Assembly: GCA_022113835.1 (NCBI GenBank)
Contig: JAILWY010000002.1
Location: 9,526,501-9,590,500 of the forward strand
DNA length: 64,000 nt
Origin: Atopsyche davidsoni
Taxonomy: Eukaryota; Arthropoda; Insecta; Trichoptera; Hydrobiosidae
Direction: 5' to 3'
Below are positions 25,558 through 37,330 of this stretch, one piece after another. The translations under genes were made by a program, and so were the position numbers. The first letter of the stretch is position 1; each line of letters starts with the position of its first letter. The notes below the pieces were generated by a model, which saw only the letters and a list, made by a program, of their open reading frames with translations, was not told where the DNA came from and ran no database searches.

Positions 25558-25940
25558 TTCTTTATAACGGAGGTAGTAAAGATTCGACGGATAATAATTG
25601 TGGAATTTATTATTTTTTTGTAGGGTATGAGGAATAGTTGTGGTAGCAACATGTGAATTTATATAGAATTTAATAATATAAGCCTGACTTGCCATGGTGA
25701 AATCTATAAGGTTGTATACTTACTCGTGTCCCGCTATGCGTAAAGTAATTGACTTGGCATCGAAAACGATTAAAATATCTGCTTTTGCCACCTTTAGATT
25801 ATTGCAGACATCACACTGCGTGCAAAGGCATGTTGTTTCATAAAATGTATAAAAAATAAATTTTTTTTTTCAATTAATGACTGAAAAAAAAATTGACAGT
25901 AGTAAATTAAAGTGTTTTTTTTTTTAGTGGTAATAATATT

Positions 25941-25975
25941 TAAAGTATCTGTACAAGTTCTGTACAGATACTTTA
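25941..25975. repeat. Perfect 15-bp hairpin
   Basis: TAAAGTATCTGTACA and its exact complement are separated by five bases (AGTTC). It is too short for a typical microRNA precursor and no transposon ends were recognised around it. Confidence 0.7.
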
Positions 25976-27359
25976 TTATATTCCATGGTATTTTATCATG
26001 TGTTTATGAAAATATTTTAGCCCATTGTTTTAACGTATTCAAAAATATAGAACGACGTTTATAGAGAAACGTTTTTATTTTAACCATAAAGATCTCGGTT
26101 CAATGACCAAGATTTAATTTATTCGATTGTGAGTCCTTTTTTTGTACACTCCTTTTACGAAACTAATCTCAAACATATTTTCTTTATAGAAAGCTAAATT
26201 ATTCATAGCAATACTGAGCCGTGTTTGAATGAACGAATCTCATTTCCATAACACGAAAAAAATTGTACACAGAACGAGCGAATCGAAAGCATAAAAAAAT
26301 GCTTACGCAAATTTGCCGAAATAAAAGCGTCAATTCTTAGAAACCCACTCCCCCCGGCCGTACGCACAGCACGCATCCCACACGCCACGCAGTCCCTTAC
26401 ACCAATGAGTATAGGAACATAAAAAGCCAATAAAACGCAGACTTACAGCGAGTTAAACACACCATAAGAGAGTGTGCTAGAGGCTATTCCGGTATCTCTA
26501 TAATTCTCATGCTCTCCTCATATCGGATCCGAGAGGTCGCCGAAAACAAAGAGAGGACAGAGACGGCGATAGCGCGCCCGGGCGAGAGCGGCCGAGAAGA
26601 GGTATTCCTCCTCAAAAACACATATCCATCATTGGGACGATCGTAAAAATAAAAACAACGGGTCGTTTCGGAGTCCGTTTTATGGCGAGAGCCGGACAAG
26701 GGTTACGACAGCTAAATCTGTCTTACTCCCCGTATGTCTGCCGGCCGGCCAGGGCGGATGGACATTTGAACCACTTTCCCCGCCTTATTGATCTATCTGC
26801 CAAAATAATAAAACTACCGAAGGGATTGCACGACTTTACGAGTGACGTATAAATGAACTTATCCGGAATACGGTTTTTTTATAGCGCAGGAACTGAGGCA
26901 ATCTGTCCACTCTACACACAAACACACGCACACACATAAATATCTTACCGTATTCATTTATACTCATAGTAATCATTGCAACCGTTAAGTGATCATTAGT
27001 ATGTAAATATGAAAGAAATTGCAGCATTTTCTATCATTTTGTATCAATTCAATTTTTCTTGATTGATGTTTATAATACTTATATCAATTGTGAATTCAAA
27101 TATATTTTAAAAAAATCGTAGTATTGGGTTTGTTACAATGCAGGACGTGTCAAGCAGCGCGGCAAATAAAAAAGTCATAGCTGTTGTGTTATCGACTTTC
27201 TTTACAATTGAGTATCGAGCGAAAATAAAAAAATAGGCATTCGTGGGTCTTTATCGTTTAAAATATGGATCGTCCCGTCAGATGAAAAAGTAGAAAAACA
27301 CCTGTCAAAAGCGCCGTGGTATTTTTAGTTTCCTCCCAAGTGCGGTGTTATTAGTGTAA

Positions 27360-28060
27360 TGAGGGCCAGGGCGCGGTGAGAGTGCAGGAGGTATCGACCG
27401 GCGCGGCCTACATCAATTTTCGGTATAATAAAGCAGCCTTGACATTGCGCGCTCGTCACCGCCGCGTAAATAAACCTGTCAATACGCGTCTCGGGCGGGG
27501 CGGGGCGGGGCGGAGCGGGGCGGGGGCGGGGCGCGGCCTCAGCCCAGCCCGAGACGGGAGCGCCGCAACAGGATTCCCATTCCGAGCTTAACGCGCACTT
27601 ATTTTTAGTGCACATAAAAGCCATTATGGCGTGTAATATAAACGCCTTTTACTGTCGGGTTGAACTTGAAATAAGTTTCGCACACAGTATCGGCAGAGCG
27701 GCCCCGCCGCGGGGGAAACTCAGAAGAAAATCGCCCGGGGGAGGCGGAAACTCGAGGGCCGTAAGGATCAGGATCGCGCGGAGGCGGAGGGGCGCTTGGC
27801 GGGTTGCGGCGCCGTGCCGGGGGGTGGAATTGCATCGCGGCGGCGCGGGGCACGCGAGGGAGAGGGAAGCTCTCCTTCGGCCGCGGCCGGCCAGGCTGTC
27901 TCCGGCGCCGTCTCCCGGCTCCTCGGGCGTCTCGCTCGCGCGTCCCGGCGCCGGCGCGCCAGCTAGACACCCCGACACCCCTACACCCCTCCACCCCTCT
28001 ACCCATCCACCCCGCGGCCCTCCATTGGGCAAATCGATAGACTCCGCTCTCACGAAGATG
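27360..28060. other. CpG-rich block, candidate regulatory region
   Basis: About 700 bp of strongly GC- and CpG-rich sequence with G-runs at the start and a C-rich ACACCCC/CCACCCC tract near 27965-28018. Long frames are open on several strands at once, which is expected of GC-rich DNA and gives low-complexity, Arg/Pro-rich translations. No splice-bounded exon or recognisable protein was found. Confidence 0.4.
27493..27533. repeat. G-rich (GGGGC)n tract
   Basis: Repeated GGGGC units within a CpG-rich block, also with G-quadruplex potential. Confidence 0.8.
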
Positions 28061-30560
28061 AATAACGTCGGACATGGAAACTGGGGACGTGCATAACATT
28101 GAGCCCTTCGCCTGGAAATCAAATTCATACCTACAAATTTTACAAAACAATAATTCAACCCCCAATTGGTGTCAGCCGAGATCATCACTACACAAATAAA
28201 AAAAACACATTAAAACTAACATTGCAACTATTGATTTTTGTTACGTTGAAAAAAAAATTATGTTTTATTGCGTTTAATTAAAGCCGGCGTAAATTCTCAA
28301 CATACGTACGGCGCGCGGGACATTTATAGCCGGTCCTAGATATAAGATCCCGCTTGACGTACGGCGCTCGAGTTTCCACATAAGAATACATAGCGGGGAC
28401 TTGGCCCGGCCGTATACTCGGAGGTATAAAGCAATTTTCTTAATGGTATCCCGATATCTCTCCGGAGTTATGTGCGCTGCCGGGGCCTCCCCCAGGAGCG
28501 GCGGACGCGCCGAGCTTGCGGGCTGAAAATATAATTTGGGCCGGAGCTTTTAAAGTTTAAACTATATTCACTTTGCGCGGTGTGTATTTTGCGAGCGTAT
28601 TATAACGTTAATTGACTTTGAAAAGTTTTTCATCTTCGTAAAAGCTTGTTTTGCTCGTATCCAAGTGTTTTTTTTTTTTTTTTTTTACGGACTATCGTAT
28701 ATTATACGGCGCAAAAAGCTAATGCGTAGCTTTTCTTATGTATATTTTTTTGTGACTTCTTAATAAGAAATACTATGCTTATTTGTGTACATGAACACAG
28801 CTTCTGAATATATAAATACTAAAAATGTTATTCAATTTATATTCATTAACGACTTATATTAGATTGTTTCAGTAAAATTAGTGTCGCCCCTAATAATATT
28901 TTTAAACAAGAGCTAAAAAGACTTTATTCAATTGTTGCTACAAATATTTATTAAAATTTCATAGTATAACTAATTATTTACGAAATCGTTTTATTTTTCA
29001 TATAAATATTTTTTTATTAGTTATTTGGTTTATTCTTTCGTGTACTTTGAATGGTGTAATTTTATTAATATTTGTTTTGGACTGGGAATATGCGCAAAAT
29101 AGACTAAAGTCAAATAAACATTTCAAAGACTCTCCTCCATCCATGCTCACAGATATTAAACTTGTGACATCATGATGTTTCTGCTTCCAAATTGAATACG
29201 CCAAACTACACTTGTACATTTAATCACGGGCACAGTTGCATACGATAACGTTTACTTTGACAACTACTTACACGGAGTGTTATTGCCAAAGTTTCCTACA
29301 GCCAAGAGTGACAAACGTTTCGTATTAATCATACGTTCCATTAGAAAGTTTCTTTATTTTCTGATTGTCGCAATAAAGCTCCGGCCGTCCCTTTGAGCCG
29401 GAGGGACGCGTACCGAGCGCTGAGACGTACCGCCGCTGGGCGCTCCGTAGTATTCACGTACAGACGAGCAGTTTATTGGTCGTAGAGGACTATATCTCCG
29501 CTTTGGCGGGCGGCGCAACTTACCAGCAATCAGTCTACGAGCCTTCTGCGTTATTTTCTGTACAGAAACGACTTAAGTTTAATGCAATTCGCTATAAAGA
29601 TTAAAATGATATCGTTTGGGGAAAGAAAACATAGAAAAAATTATAAATTAACCAATAAAACAATGACGTCACTCATAAGTGATAAATTGAAATAAACTCT
29701 TGCTCAAAGTCACATAATTTAGGTTTTTGTGTTTTACGTACTTCACAATCATCAGTATGTTAAATTTTATTCAATTGAATTGATTTGTGTGGGTTCTAAA
29801 TAGATATCGAAATGTGTAAATAATTCATAAGAAAAGTTGTGATTATACATAAAACATTAAGCGTAGGTACTTATTATTTTGAAAAGCTTAAATCAACCAA
29901 GTACTACCTAGATTATTCGAGAGTTCTTCAAGTGGACCATTAATATTATCAGTGTCATACTACGTATGTGAATTAGGGTACATTTAAGAGGAATCATCTT
30001 TGTTTGAGGTCTAATGGACGTCTTTTACTGATAACACCTTATAATTACTGATACTCATAGAAAGCTCTCGGCGCACCTTGCATCATGAGTTTATATGTAA
30101 GTTAACAAAGAGGAGTACCTTTAATACGAAGATTTAAAAGTACTCAAAAAGATAATATCAACAATAGAAATATTTGTTTTTTCTTTAATAGGATTTGTTT
30201 CGTCAAGTCAACGAAACCGGTAATATCAAAAAATAAATAATACAAAATCGTTTATATGAAAAATCAATGAAGTATTTGCGAATAAGAAATTAAAAAATAT
30301 TGCAGAAAACCTGTATTAAAGAACTTTTTTATATCGAAGTGCTTTTTTTAAAAAACAAATGATAATGGTTAAATATATATAATGAATCCGCATTTTTTCA
30401 TCCATACATGTTTCGCGTCCAGGTCCTTGGCTCGTTAAGAAACCTCCCTACGATAATACACAACATTTTGTGGATATTTCTCACCGTTTACCTTAAAATT
30501 GAAGGCTTTTTTTGCTGTTAAACAATAGAAACAAAAAATAATAGTATTATGATGTTTTAT

Positions 30561-30661
30561 TATACACTCGCAGCGATACAATTTGAAACCGATTTGCAAT
30601 TAGTCATGAGCTTCCCTTTATTTTGGGCCTAAGAAAACAACGCAAAAGAGTTACTATTCGG
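30561..30661. mobile_element. Partial TTAA-type MITE copy
   Basis: TACACTCGCAGCGATACAA, then GATTTGCAATTAGTCA and CTTTATTTTGGGC match the left half of the family at 62320. The right end decays after AAAAGAGTTACTATTCGG. Confidence 0.5.
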
Positions 30662-30889
30662 TTTTTTTAATTTAATTTTTAATTTGCATTAATTTCTTCT
30701 ACCAAGCTGACAACTCTTGTTAAATAAAAATATATTAAGCCGAGGAGCGATACGACCGGAGTCCGTTACACATGAGGCACGGCGGCGTGGCATCGCGCCT
30801 ATCTGCCGCGATTCGGTCTCACATAAAATGTCACTTTACATATCGATTGGGTAAAAACATTTCCTCTCCTGCTATAATTTGTCCGACGA

Positions 30890-31238
30890 GATGGCCGCCG
30901 TCTCGCTCGCACTGGCGATACTGCTAATGGATGTTACTCATTTCTGGATAACCCCCGATCAAAATAAACGCATTTTTTTAATACGCTGCGTATAAAACAG
31001 CTCAAACATTTATTTATATAATATAATATCAAAACTAACAAGACAACAGGTTATCTAGTAGTTTGCACAGTTCTCAAATTCCATCCCTTGTGGAGTTTGT
31101 GATGGCTGCCATCTCCCTCGCACCGGCGATACTGCTAATGGATATTACTTATTCTAGGATAACCCCAGATCAAAATTAACGCTATTTTTTTTAACGTTAC
31201 GAAGTTACACAACATGTTATCTCGTAGTTCGCACAGTT
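30890..31238. repeat. Two-copy tandem repeat, 211-bp period
   Basis: Both units start GATGGC(C/T)GCC, carry a TCTCGCTCGCAC-type motif, then GGCGATACTGCTAATGGAT and GGATAACCCC, and end TTATCT.GTAGTT.GCACAGTT. The second unit lacks roughly 50 bp of AT-rich middle. Confidence 0.75.
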
Positions 31239-31750
31239 TTTTTGGCTCTTATATTGTTGGAATTCTCATATTGGTAGACGTAACTAAACAAAAACCCACA
31301 ATAATCTTTGATCATTTCCAACCACTTGTTTACCTGCTTTCGTGTGTGACGTCACACCTTTAAAAATAAATGTGATTTATAGATGTCTCATTTAGCTTAT
31401 CCGTGTTTGAAAATAAATACACATGAAAGCATATTTTAATAAAATTTTATTAACATTTTAACTCCAGCTACACGTAGGAATAAGATTATTCTAATATTAA
31501 TTATGGTGGAACATTGTTACCTTTACATATTGGAACCAACACAACAAATTTTCTCGAACATGTCCTAATGAGATTCGTGACCAAACTCTTGTTTCTCGTG
31601 TATCTCATATTTACACGTCACTTTAAAACTTATTCCAAGTATAACTCTAAAATCGGTTTTATCGGTAAGCACGCGAAACAAAGTTCAAGTATTTAAATAT
31701 AAAACGTGTACTTAAAGTTTATTATTAATGAATTTGCGTTATTTTTTTAT

Positions 31751-31791
31751 TGTCTTTCCTAACGATATTCTTTCTTTTGTTACAGGTAAGT
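31751..31791 (+). promoter_or_regulatory. hth: Candidate recursive splice site (ratchet point, zero-length exon)
   Basis: A CTAAC branch-point motif (31759-31763) is followed by the pyrimidine-rich tract attctttcttttgtt, an acceptor CAG (31783-31785) and, with no base between, the near-consensus donor GTAAGT (31786-31791). A full 3' splice site abutting a full 5' splice site on the strand of the host gene, deep in a giant intron, is the signature of ratchet points known from long fly introns. No ORF or exon sits between them. It is the strongest AG|GTAAG case I noticed on this strand. Confidence 0.7.
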
Positions 31792-33814
31792 TTCATGCAA
31801 TCTTCTCACAAATGATTTGAACTCTAGGACATAGGCGGCACGTAAGAGGAACTTTTCACTATTAATTGTATATAGTATTAAAAAAATATACATTTCCATT
31901 TAAAACATAGATATAAATATAAATTTTATGCCACTCAACCGTAAAAAAGTGTAAAATCTGTACTTTTATCGTTCATAATTAACATTAATTAATTAATACC
32001 CACGTTTATTGGACTCATTAAACTTACTCTTTAAACGCTGTAAAATGAAAATTCCACCATTGATGAGTAATAAAATATTGTTTTATCGACTGTACATTGA
32101 TAGTTAAGAGTAATGTCTTCTTTTCTTAGAATACTTTTTTTATTATTTTGAGATTTTTATAATAACTATTAGGCTTTAGTGTTCTTATACTCATTGCGTA
32201 TTGTTCACGTATAGTGTAAAATAGTTAATGCAAAGTTAGCTCAGTAGCAAATGCTCGAAGAGCAGGAGTATAAAGGTGATACAGAATTAGGACAGGAGTA
32301 GTGCGTTTCTCGTTTAGTTAACAAACATTTCTAACAGTAACTGAATAGCGTTCACTTTCCACGGAGAGCTCGACTGACCAGTCTCGTATTATTTACGGCG
32401 CTCGGGCAACCGACGGCGACGCCATGTTATCTCCTTGCATGTATAATTAATGAATAAAGCAGGTTTTATTAAAATACGTATGCCTTTTGGCGGGCGAGAG
32501 CAGCGGAATATGCACGCATGTGCCGGCCGCCATACTTGAAAATACGCGAATTAATAATCAGCTGGAATTGTAAGAAAAATAATTATTATTCTCATGTTTT
32601 TTTTTTTTTTTTTAATAACACTTAAAAAGCTTCGTTAGTGAGCGAGTGTTTTTTTTTTGTCATCCGCGCAGGGTATGCGCAAAAGTACGGCAATTTTTGA
32701 ATACCTTAATGTAATACATGTGGCTCTACTTTATTCAAAGCTTTGTAAAAGACTAAAATAATTATAAAAATTGTTGTATTTTTTAGGCCACGATATAAAT
32801 TTGTATTTATTGATATTTTGATAAAAAAAAATTACACAAATATTATTATTTATTAAAACTTGCCATGAATGTAGGAATACAATATGTGATGAAATCAATC
32901 AAATTTAATAATACACTTTACATATGTTCAATTGGTAATAGTGTTATTATATATTTAAAATATATTAGCATTAAAATAAATAGTTTTTTTTCAGAGCATA
33001 TACTTTGAACAATATGCTATATATTTTTTTTACGAATAATGGCACGCATGATGCAAAAAAAAATCCCTTTTGTTGCCAGTCCGAAAAAGTGCGGCGCTTG
33101 AATTGACCGACCTGCCCGATATTCAAATGAGCGCCCGCGTATTATGGCAACATTGTTGGGAGTGTTTTTTTCGTCAGGCGTTGACAAGGCAACACTAATC
33201 AAATAGCTGTGACGTCAGATCTGATTTCGTCGCAAGATCAATTGATGCTACTGGCCGAGTGCTCTCCGGGCGCTAGCGCTCTGGGCTACAGAGGAACAGG
33301 GAGACGTGGCGCTCTCTCCAGAATCACAATACAGTATATTTTAAATAAATAAAAATATATATTATATGTGTTGACTTATATCCGGGTCATTAACAAAGCC
33401 TTATGCTATCAGTAATTACATACAACCAAAAAAAAACGAATATAACAACTGTCAAAATTATTTGAAAAAAAAAATAACATTATTTCTGTAGTCTTTGATG
33501 TTTCAAAAATGATAGTATTTAATATAAAAATAAACGTTGTTTTTATCGATGAAAGCAAAATACCAATTTGCTCTGATTTTAATGGTAGAAATCTTTAAAA
33601 AAATAATTTGTTCACTCAGACATTCTCTATGTGTTAAACTTTGTTGTGTCAAATTAAAGTAAAATAATTAATCAAATACGTATTCTAGTGTATTGTGTTT
33701 ACCATTATAATTTACGTCAAAAACATGTGTTCAAAAGATTCATAATGATAGCATTACGTTACAGAAACATATATATTGAATTCAATAAATGCATTTTATA
33801 CATAAAAAAGACCT

Positions 33815-33895
33815 AAATGCGATTTGAACACACATCATCTAGTTATTGCCACATACTGACTTAATCATTTTGCTAACAGTGCTCTTAGATGTAGA
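33815..33895 (-). repeat. Weak tRNA-like sequence
   Basis: GTTAGCAAAATGATTAAG and GTGTGTTCAAATCGC on the minus strand resemble degenerate A and B boxes. Relic only, low confidence. Confidence 0.3.
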
Positions 33896-34737
33896 CGAGA
33901 TTATTAACCATAATTAATATGCATGAAATTAAATTAATTGAAATAGATCATTTATGAATTGGATGACTTGCAAACGTGGCATTTTGTCTTATCATAACAT
34001 ATCATTTTTACATCCTATTTAAATCTGTAAAGATGTCAATAAATTTGAAATCAGTATAAATTTAAGGATGTAAATTTAAAAACACTTTCACTATCAGAAT
34101 CGTTAAAATAAGATAATTGAAATTCATTTTAAAAACAACCTTATTATTTAAATGAAGTTATTTTCTCACCTGAAATATTTAAATATTATTTAAAATTAAA
34201 CTATGGTTTTATATTTTACATTTGGTTTGTAATTTGTAGCTATGAATAAGACGCCTGCACTACAAAGTAATATCAGTTATTAAAAATTTTACAGCCAATA
34301 CGTTATTACAAATATTTACATTACGGAATTAAATTGTTACGCGCGCGTGCGGCAAAGCAAATACGTAAACAAAAATCGCGTAAATAAAAAAATAAACACA
34401 GGTATTACGTCCGATAATTAAATTACTATCCCGGGTATGAATGAGCATTGCGAGGCATCGAACCACGGGGATCGGCAAATCGGTAATAGGCCCCAAGAAG
34501 TGAGGAGAACGTTGTACTTTCGGGCCACCCTGCTGTCCAATTGAGCGGTGACCGAATCAGGATCCATTTGGTTCAATTTAGCCGGCGTATCAATTGCTGG
34601 GAGGGCAACGGCCTCTCGCGAATCAAACTGCCAGCGGCTGCGCTGCCATGGGCCAAGGCTAGCTCCTCGGCCGGCTGCTCCTGCTCCTGGAGCCGAGATG
34701 ATGCATGATCCCATCCTGGTATCATGATGGGACGCTA

Positions 34738-34984
34738 ACGCTTTTTTGGAGCTCCAAGTACTATCGAGAGACCCTCGTTCAAATTGAAATGTATTTTTTT
34801 TTATATATATACATATATATTCAATTTGAAACAGGGTCACTCTATATTACTTGGATCTCCAAAATAGCGTAATAAGATAAATATAAAACTCATAGCTTGT
34901 TAGTCGAAATACTTGAAAAACTCTCTGGTTTGAATTCGTTTAAGAAATAGTTAAAAATACTAAATAAAATAATATATATTAAAA

Positions 34985-35077
<93 letters not shown>

Positions 35078-35951
35078 GAACCAGGGTCATTCGATATTGG
35101 ATCCCCAAAAAAGCGCAATAAAATAAATATAAAACTCATAGCTTGTTAGTCGAAATACTTGAAAAACTCTCTGGTTTTAATTCGTTTAAGAAATAGTTAA
35201 AAATACTAAATAAAATAATAAATAGTTAAACAAAAAAAAAATATATATATATAATTTGAACCAGGGTCATTCGATATTGGATCCCCAAAAAATAAATATA
35301 AAACTCATAGCTTGTTAGTCGAAATACTTGAAAAACTCTCTGGTTTGAATTCGTTTAAGAAATAGTTTAAAATACATATAATCCATAGTTATAGTATAGA
35401 ATAGTGTTTATTCTAAATTATTTAATTTATGATATTTTCTTCAAAACGCATCAGTGCTGCTGCTAATAACAATCATTCAAATTCATTGAATTTTGTTGGA
35501 ATTTAAATTGATTTTGATTTCGTTCAGGCTATGAAGTTTGTATTTAAAAATTGCTTAAAAGGTCTTTTGGGCTGTTTTTTTTAATTGTGAAAAATTAAAA
35601 TATTTATATATAATTTGAACTGGGGTCACTCGATATCGGAGGTCCAAAAGAGCGTAATAAAATAATAATAAAACTCATAGCTTGTTAGTCGAAATACTTG
35701 AAAAACTCTCTGGTTTAAATTCATTTAATAAATAGTTAAAAATACAGATAATCCATAGTTATAGTATTTATTCTAAATTATTTTATTTATGATATTTTCT
35801 TCAAAACGCATCAGTGCTGCTGCTAATAACAACCATTCAAATTCATTGAATTTTGTTGGAATTTAAATTGATTTTGATTTCGTTCAGGCTATGAAGTTTG
35901 TATTGAAAAATTGCTTAAAAGGTCTTTTGGTGTGTTTTTTTTTTTAATTGT
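34738..35951. repeat. Tandem and inverted repeat cluster seeded on TA microsatellites
   Basis: Four direct units start near 34822, 35071, 35252 and 35609. Each begins (T)TTGAA.C.GGGTCA, is preceded by a TATATA run, and contains CTCATAGCTTGTTAGTCG and AAACTCTCTGGTTT. Units 3 and 4 are about 345 bp and share a further block from TTCAAAACGCATCAGTGCTG to GGTCTTTTGG; units 1 and 2 are cut short. An inverted piece of the unit start lies at about 34738-34784, facing unit 1 across a TA-rich centre. No coding capacity was seen. Confidence 0.8.
34989..35073. repeat. (AT)n microsatellite
   Basis: About 85 bp of uninterrupted AT dinucleotides between units 1 and 2 of the cluster. It is long enough to be length-variable and to disturb assembly. 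Confidence 0.95.
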
Positions 35952-36119
35952 GATTACAATCTATGTTAAGTGTTGTGATTATTTTAGAGTTCGTTGTCCT
36001 TATTCAAATGGCGATTTCGACTGACATAACAATGTTACTGTCAACTCAATTCAACCGCTTTTTTTGTGTAGTCCCATCACAGTCAGTCACGTGTCGTATC
36101 CAAACGAAAATGAGTCGGC

Positions 36120-37330
36120 TATCTTATTACGCGGCTCCTGTTGTATAACTCGGGGTCAGGTTATCCGTGTGCAGACGCGAATCTGCATTTCTAAACCGTC
36201 TGAAATCGAAACGGTTTGAAATTCTGATTTTGTTATCGGCCGGCCGTCCGTCGATCCGGGCTCCGAGTGCCAAGGCTGCGCTGACGGACGGGATGAGGGC
36301 CCGCTGCATCCTCGGAGGCTGGACCGCAGCCGGCTCTGAGTGTCAAGGACAAGGACAGACACGTGGACCTGTCTCATTTGAAAGTGAAATGCCCCGAGCA
36401 CATAATGCACGGTTTTACTGGGTCTTTGGGTGGGTAATCCTGCTTTGTAAACCTAATCCGAGGATTATGTATATCGTCTGTTTTTATCTATTTACTTTAT
36501 CCTTTCGATACGACCCGATGTATTTACTAATATAGTTATTCGTCACTGACTTAAGCGAGACGGCCAGTGAAATATTCTTTAGCGATTACTTTGATAGCGT
36601 ATACATTAAAAGTGCGCTCAACCTTTCACATAATGAATTGGCTTGCTGCGGACTTGAATTTAAATTTAAAAAGCATGCAAAACAAAATGCACTTAACATA
36701 TGGATAATTGGATGCAAAAAACGTTTGCTGTGTTTTAAAAGATGAAAACGTTCTATCGCAGGCATAGTTGTATGCTAGTTTAATAAGTGAAATATAAATA
36801 TTAGTATTTAGGGGTTGGAATGTGAGTACGTAGAAACATTCTCAGAGCGCCATGTTTGCGAAGCTGAAAGTTCAGCAAGACCGCGCACTTCCGGAACTCC
36901 AGCGGTGCGTTTATTTCGTTAAAACCGATCGCAACGAAACGGAAACTTCCCGCGAAGTTCCGGCCGCAGTGTCCCCCGCGACTGTGGCGACCGTAAATTA
37001 CGGCGAAGAGGCTCCCCTTTGAACCGCCGAAAATCAATATTTGACCTGGATCCCCGAGCGGGCGCCGTCCTCGGAGAAAAATGACCGCGGAGTGACTTGC
37101 AAAGGTGTCACTCCGGCCGGATTGTAATGAGCCGAGAGCTCGCGGAGTGGATAAACACCGCTCAGGCAGTCAAATAAGCATATTATTTGTTGTAGATGCC
37201 TCCGCGGCGGGGCTCGGACTCCATTACGGGCGCAGGTGCGGCGCCCTAGGGGGCAGCCCCCTTTATTGAGACCTCAAATGACGTGAAAGGAAACTTAATA
37301 AGGTCTCCTAAATGAATTCGTTATGAGGTG
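36120..37330. other. CpG-rich intronic block
   Basis: Two GC-rich parts (36130-36430 and 36820-37280) follow directly after the TA-seeded repeat cluster. Short frames are open but not bounded by plausible splice sites and give no known protein. Confidence 0.3.

Larger units (their letters stand above)
25558..30560. other. Intron stretch with CpG block and hairpin, no gene recognised
   Basis: Besides the hairpin at 25941 and the CpG-rich block at 27360-28060, a GC-rich patch follows at 28290-28540 and another at 29380-29530. The rest is AT-rich without support for exons. Confidence 0.5.

Noticed and set aside
27605..28188. Several frames of 78-186 codons open on both strands
   Set aside because: All lie in a CpG-rich block where stops are rare, translate to Arg/Pro/Gly-rich sequence and have no splice or domain support.
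34418..34840. 140-codon frame on the minus strand
   Set aside because: No recognised domain, and its start lies in the inverted repeat and TA-rich centre of the repeat cluster.
34890..35108. 72-codon frame rich in Ile-Tyr
   Set aside because: It is the translation of the (AT)n microsatellite.
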